Assembly: GCA_002418295.1 (NCBI GenBank)
Contig: DIDU01000119.1
Span: forward strand, 9,138-15,801
Length of the DNA stretch: 6,664 nucleotides
Direction: 5' to 3'
Source: Carnobacterium sp. UBA5792
GTDB lineage: Bacteria; Bacillota; Bacilli; Lactobacillales; Carnobacteriaceae
A program made the translations under genes and the position numbers. Shown piece after piece: positions 5,023-6,664 of this stretch (positions are counted from its first letter, which is position 1; every line of letters begins with the position of its first letter). The notes under the pieces are model-generated. The model was not told where the DNA came from. It ran no database searches and was given only the letters and a program-made list of their open reading frames with translations.

Positions 5023-5063
5023 TTATCTTATCACTTAAATTCTGTTATAACACTATTAATAGT
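5023..5063 (+). promoter_or_regulatory. Promoter of the Nudix gene with adjoining palindrome
   Basis: TATAAC (5046-5051) has an extended TG (5043-5044) and a weak TTATCT 17 bases upstream. ACTATTAATAGT (5052-5063), directly after the -10, is a perfect 12-bp palindrome covering the expected transcription start; it could be an operator for an unknown repressor. Confidence 0.4.
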
Positions 5064-5092
5064 ATAGAACCTAATGAAAGGACTGCATTGAT

Positions 5093-5695
5093 TTGGCTTT
5101 CAATTATTTAGAACAATACAAAAGATTGCTTTCCATAGCTGAGGCTGGGCTTTTTTATGGTAAAGATGCCTTCGATAAAGAACGATATGAAGAATTAAAA
5201 GAGATAGCATTGACATTAATAAGCGATGTGAGCAATGAACCGATTGAAAAGCTGGAAAGTATCGTTTCTGCTAATGAAGGATACCCGACTCCTAAAATTG
5301 ATGTTCGAGCTTATATTAAAGAAGGTAACAAAATATTGCTCGTAGAAGATTTCCCCACAAAAGAATGGGCTTTGCCTGGTGGTTATGCAGAAATAGGATT
5401 AACGCCTAAAGAAAGCATTATAAAAGAAGTATTTGAAGAAACGGGTTTAATTGTTGATCAGTGTGATTTAATTGCTGTCTTCGATACTAATTTACGAAAA
5501 GATATCCCCCAACTGTTTCAATATTATAAATTGGTTTTTTCTTGTACTGTCGCTGGCGGAACATTCAAAGAAAACATTGAGACTTCTGATGTCGGCTTTT
5601 TTGATTTAGAAAACTTGCCTAAATTATCAAAAAATAGAACGACTAAAGAACAATTGCTTGAATTGTCTACTAGTACAAGTATTTATTGTGAATGA
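5093..5695 (+). CDS. Nudix hydrolase, CDP-choline pyrophosphatase-like
   Basis: A 200-residue protein starting at TTG after AAAGGA with a 10-base gap. Residues 1-65 are a helical N-terminal domain (LEQYKRLLSIAEAGLFYGKD) typical of the Nudix_N group, which includes B. cereus CDP-Chase. The Nudix fold follows from about 68, with WALPGG at 92-97 and the Nudix box at 97-119 (GYAEIGLTPKESIIKEVFEE then TGL). The metal-binding glutamates E112, E115 and E116 are present. Two consensus positions differ: the first Glu is Leu103 and the Arg is Lys111. Both changes are common in this subfamily, where 'GGw.dvg.sp.e...KEv.EE.G' is usual, so it should be active. It is expected to split a nucleoside diphosphate linked to another moiety, such as CDP-choline or ADP-ribose. 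The exact substrate is uncertain. It is cytosolic and a single-gene unit. Confidence 0.8.
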   Translation: MAFNYLEQYKRLLSIAEAGLFYGKDAFDKERYEELKEIALTLISDVSNEPIEKLESIVSANEGYPTPKIDVRAYIKEGNKILLVEDFPTKEWALPGGYAEIGLTPKESIIKEVFEETGLIVDQCDLIAVFDTNLRKDIPQLFQYYKLVFSCTVAGGTFKENIETSDVGFFDLENLPKLSKNRTTKEQLLELSTSTSIYCE

Positions 5696-5870
5696 TTCTA
5701 GTTGTTTTACATAATCACTAGAATTGCCGAATCTGCTCCTAAAACTAAGAAACAGTTCCTTTTACAAAAATAAAAAAATAGACCATTTCATTCAACTCTG
5801 CTTCTTTATTGCTTCTCTTCAGCACCGATGTATGTAACCCTGAATCCTCACTCATATGATTGACACTATA

Positions 5871-5897
5871 AAAAACTACTAATAGGTAGTTTTTTTA
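5871..5897 (+). terminator. Terminator between the Nudix gene and nrdJ
   Basis: AAAAACTAC (5871-5879) pairs perfectly with GTAGTTTTT (5886-5894) around a 6-base loop, and the T-run continues to 5896. The A-run before the stem allows use from both strands. It isolates nrdJ from upstream transcription. Confidence 0.7.
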
Positions 5898-6074
5898 TTT
5901 TCCTTCTATTCTAATTGACAGATAGTGATCCACTTTAGCAGTTCAATAGAAAATTTTATTTTATACTAAAACGATTCAACTTAATCAGCAAAAAAAATTT
6001 AATACCTGAAGTGCTTGTCTTCTCAACATTTCACAAACAAATCACAATTTATCTGGAACTTCAAGAGTGATTTA
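5898..6074. other. Upstream region of nrdJ, no gene or B12 riboswitch seen
   Basis: No coding frame and no cobalamin-riboswitch-like core (no GCCACTG-type B12 box) is visible, although the gene downstream encodes a B12-dependent enzyme. Together with 5696-5870 it forms a gene-free stretch of nearly 500 bases. Confidence 0.45.
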
Positions 6075-6124
6075 ACACTACATATGGTGTACAATGGATT
6101 CGAAACAACACTATATGGTATAAA
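6075..6124 (+). promoter_or_regulatory. NrdR boxes and promoter of nrdJ
   Basis: ACACTACATATGGTGT (6075-6090) matches the 16-base NrdR box (ACACTATATATAGTGT-like) at 14 positions. A second copy, ACACTATATGGTAT (6108-6121), equals the first with two central bases removed and one change. Box starts are 33 bases apart, about three helical turns, as is usual for paired NrdR sites. TATAAA (6119-6124), with an extended TG, overlaps the second box, so NrdR binding would block RNA polymerase. NrdR is the ATP/dATP-sensing repressor of ribonucleotide reductase genes. Confidence 0.75.
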
Positions 6125-6188
6125 AATAAAAAAACAACTCTATTACATACTATTTAACAAAGCTTAATTAATACGAGGAGTGATTGAT

Positions 6189-6664
6189 GTGGCAATGAAC
6201 GTATCGACCGATGTAACAGTAAATATCAATAAATTAAATGAGGATATTCAAGCTTTTCCTCAAGTTCATCCAATTACAGCAGACATGTCGCTAACACATA
6301 TGGGGGTTTCGCGTCTTGTTATGCTGGATCGCTATGCTTTTAAAGATACTTCCAAAGTGACTCTTTCTGTTGGAGATTTAGTTGTATTAACAGTCAAGCC
6401 TGATCCTAGCTACCCAACTCGCGGTACAGGTTTTGTGACTCAAATCAATTATGAAAACCATACTGCTCAAATTTTGATAGAAGAAGAATACCGTGGGGCT
6501 ATTGAAAATCCAGATGAACAAGAAACAGGGATAGTCACTCGTGATTTAGATGCCATTGAGAAACCCTTAGAAATTTATTACGAGCAAATCGCGAAACGCA
6601 ATGCCACGGGACTGGCGGCAGTTGAAAAAACAGCTGAACAGCGTGAAGCTTCTTATCATCGCTT
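6189..6664 (+). CDS. nrdJ: Class II (B12-dependent) ribonucleotide reductase, N-terminal part
   Basis: The gene runs off the window after 158 codons. The GTG at 6189 was chosen because GAGGAG lies eight bases upstream; the nearby ATG at 6187 meets a stop after three codons. Visible stretches include FPQVHPITADMSLTHMGVSR, LVMLDRYAFKD, SVGDLVVLTVKPDPSYPTRG and PLEIYYEQIAKRNATGLA. This is the N-terminal part of the single-chain adenosylcobalamin-dependent reductases found in many Firmicutes; the catalytic cysteines and the B12-binding part lie beyond the window. The enzyme makes deoxyribonucleotides without needing oxygen, using a radical generated from B12. NrdR-type boxes at the promoter support the identification independently. 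Codon use and spacing look normal and no damage is seen in the visible part. Confidence 0.78.
   Translation, partial: MAMNVSTDVTVNINKLNEDIQAFPQVHPITADMSLTHMGVSRLVMLDRYAFKDTSKVTLSVGDLVVLTVKPDPSYPTRGTGFVTQINYENHTAQILIEEEYRGAIENPDEQETGIVTRDLDAIEKPLEIYYEQIAKRNATGLAAVEKTAEQREASYHR

Noticed and set aside
5695..5724. ATTCTAGT/ACTAGAAT hairpin at the Nudix stop codon as its terminator
   Set aside because: The 8-bp A-T-rich stem has a 14-base loop and no T-run; the hairpin at 5871-5897 is far better.
5898..6188. Cobalamin riboswitch upstream of the B12-dependent reductase
   Set aside because: No B12 box or matching stem pattern; NrdR boxes already give a regulatory explanation.

Overview
The window is AT-rich DNA from a low-GC Gram-positive bacterium, most likely a lactic acid bacterium of the Carnobacteriaceae/Enterococcaceae type. 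Evidence for this is frequent TTG and GTG starts with AAAGGA- or GGAGG-type ribosome binding sites, extended -10 promoters (TGnTATAAT), a holin-like type I toxin locus and a class II ribonucleotide reductase with NrdR boxes. Assignment below order level is inference.

Bases 1-1670 look like a graveyard of mobile or plasmid DNA. On the minus strand lies a RelE/ParE-type toxin, cut by the window edge, with its acidic antitoxin directly upstream. Next comes a compact type I toxin-antitoxin locus: a 27-residue holin-like membrane toxin (minus) and a convergent structured RNA (plus) that share one bidirectional terminator. A small serine resolvase follows, reduced to its N-terminal start and C-terminal helix-turn-helix by an internal deletion and frameshifts. 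Divergent from it is a short peptide frame broken by an in-frame TAG, then an intact 66-residue two-helix membrane protein; this could be a ruined bacteriocin-immunity pair, but the sequence does not prove it.

Bases 1680-3470 are a minus-strand block: an unrecognised 68-residue acidic protein, possibly a 3' remnant, and a complete 402-residue MFS exporter. The exporter's leader is the most interesting part of the window. It holds a strong Shine-Dalgarno followed by AUG-UAA (a start-stop mini-frame), then a 7-nt arm complementary to the exporter's own ribosome binding region. Further upstream lies a 16-nt segment complementary to the whole initiation site, start codon included. This resembles ribosome-mediated translational attenuation of an efflux gene.

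Bases 3470-6664 are plus-strand, chromosome-like genes in separate transcription units: a DUF2798-type membrane protein with an internal duplication, a CDP-choline-pyrophosphatase-like Nudix hydrolase, and the first 158 codons of a B12-dependent (class II) ribonucleotide reductase, nrdJ, with two NrdR-type boxes at its promoter. Hairpin terminators separate the units. Long intergenic stretches (about 3470-4000, 4800-5020, 5900-6070) show no convincing gene. No rRNA, tRNA, CRISPR array or intact insertion sequence was seen.
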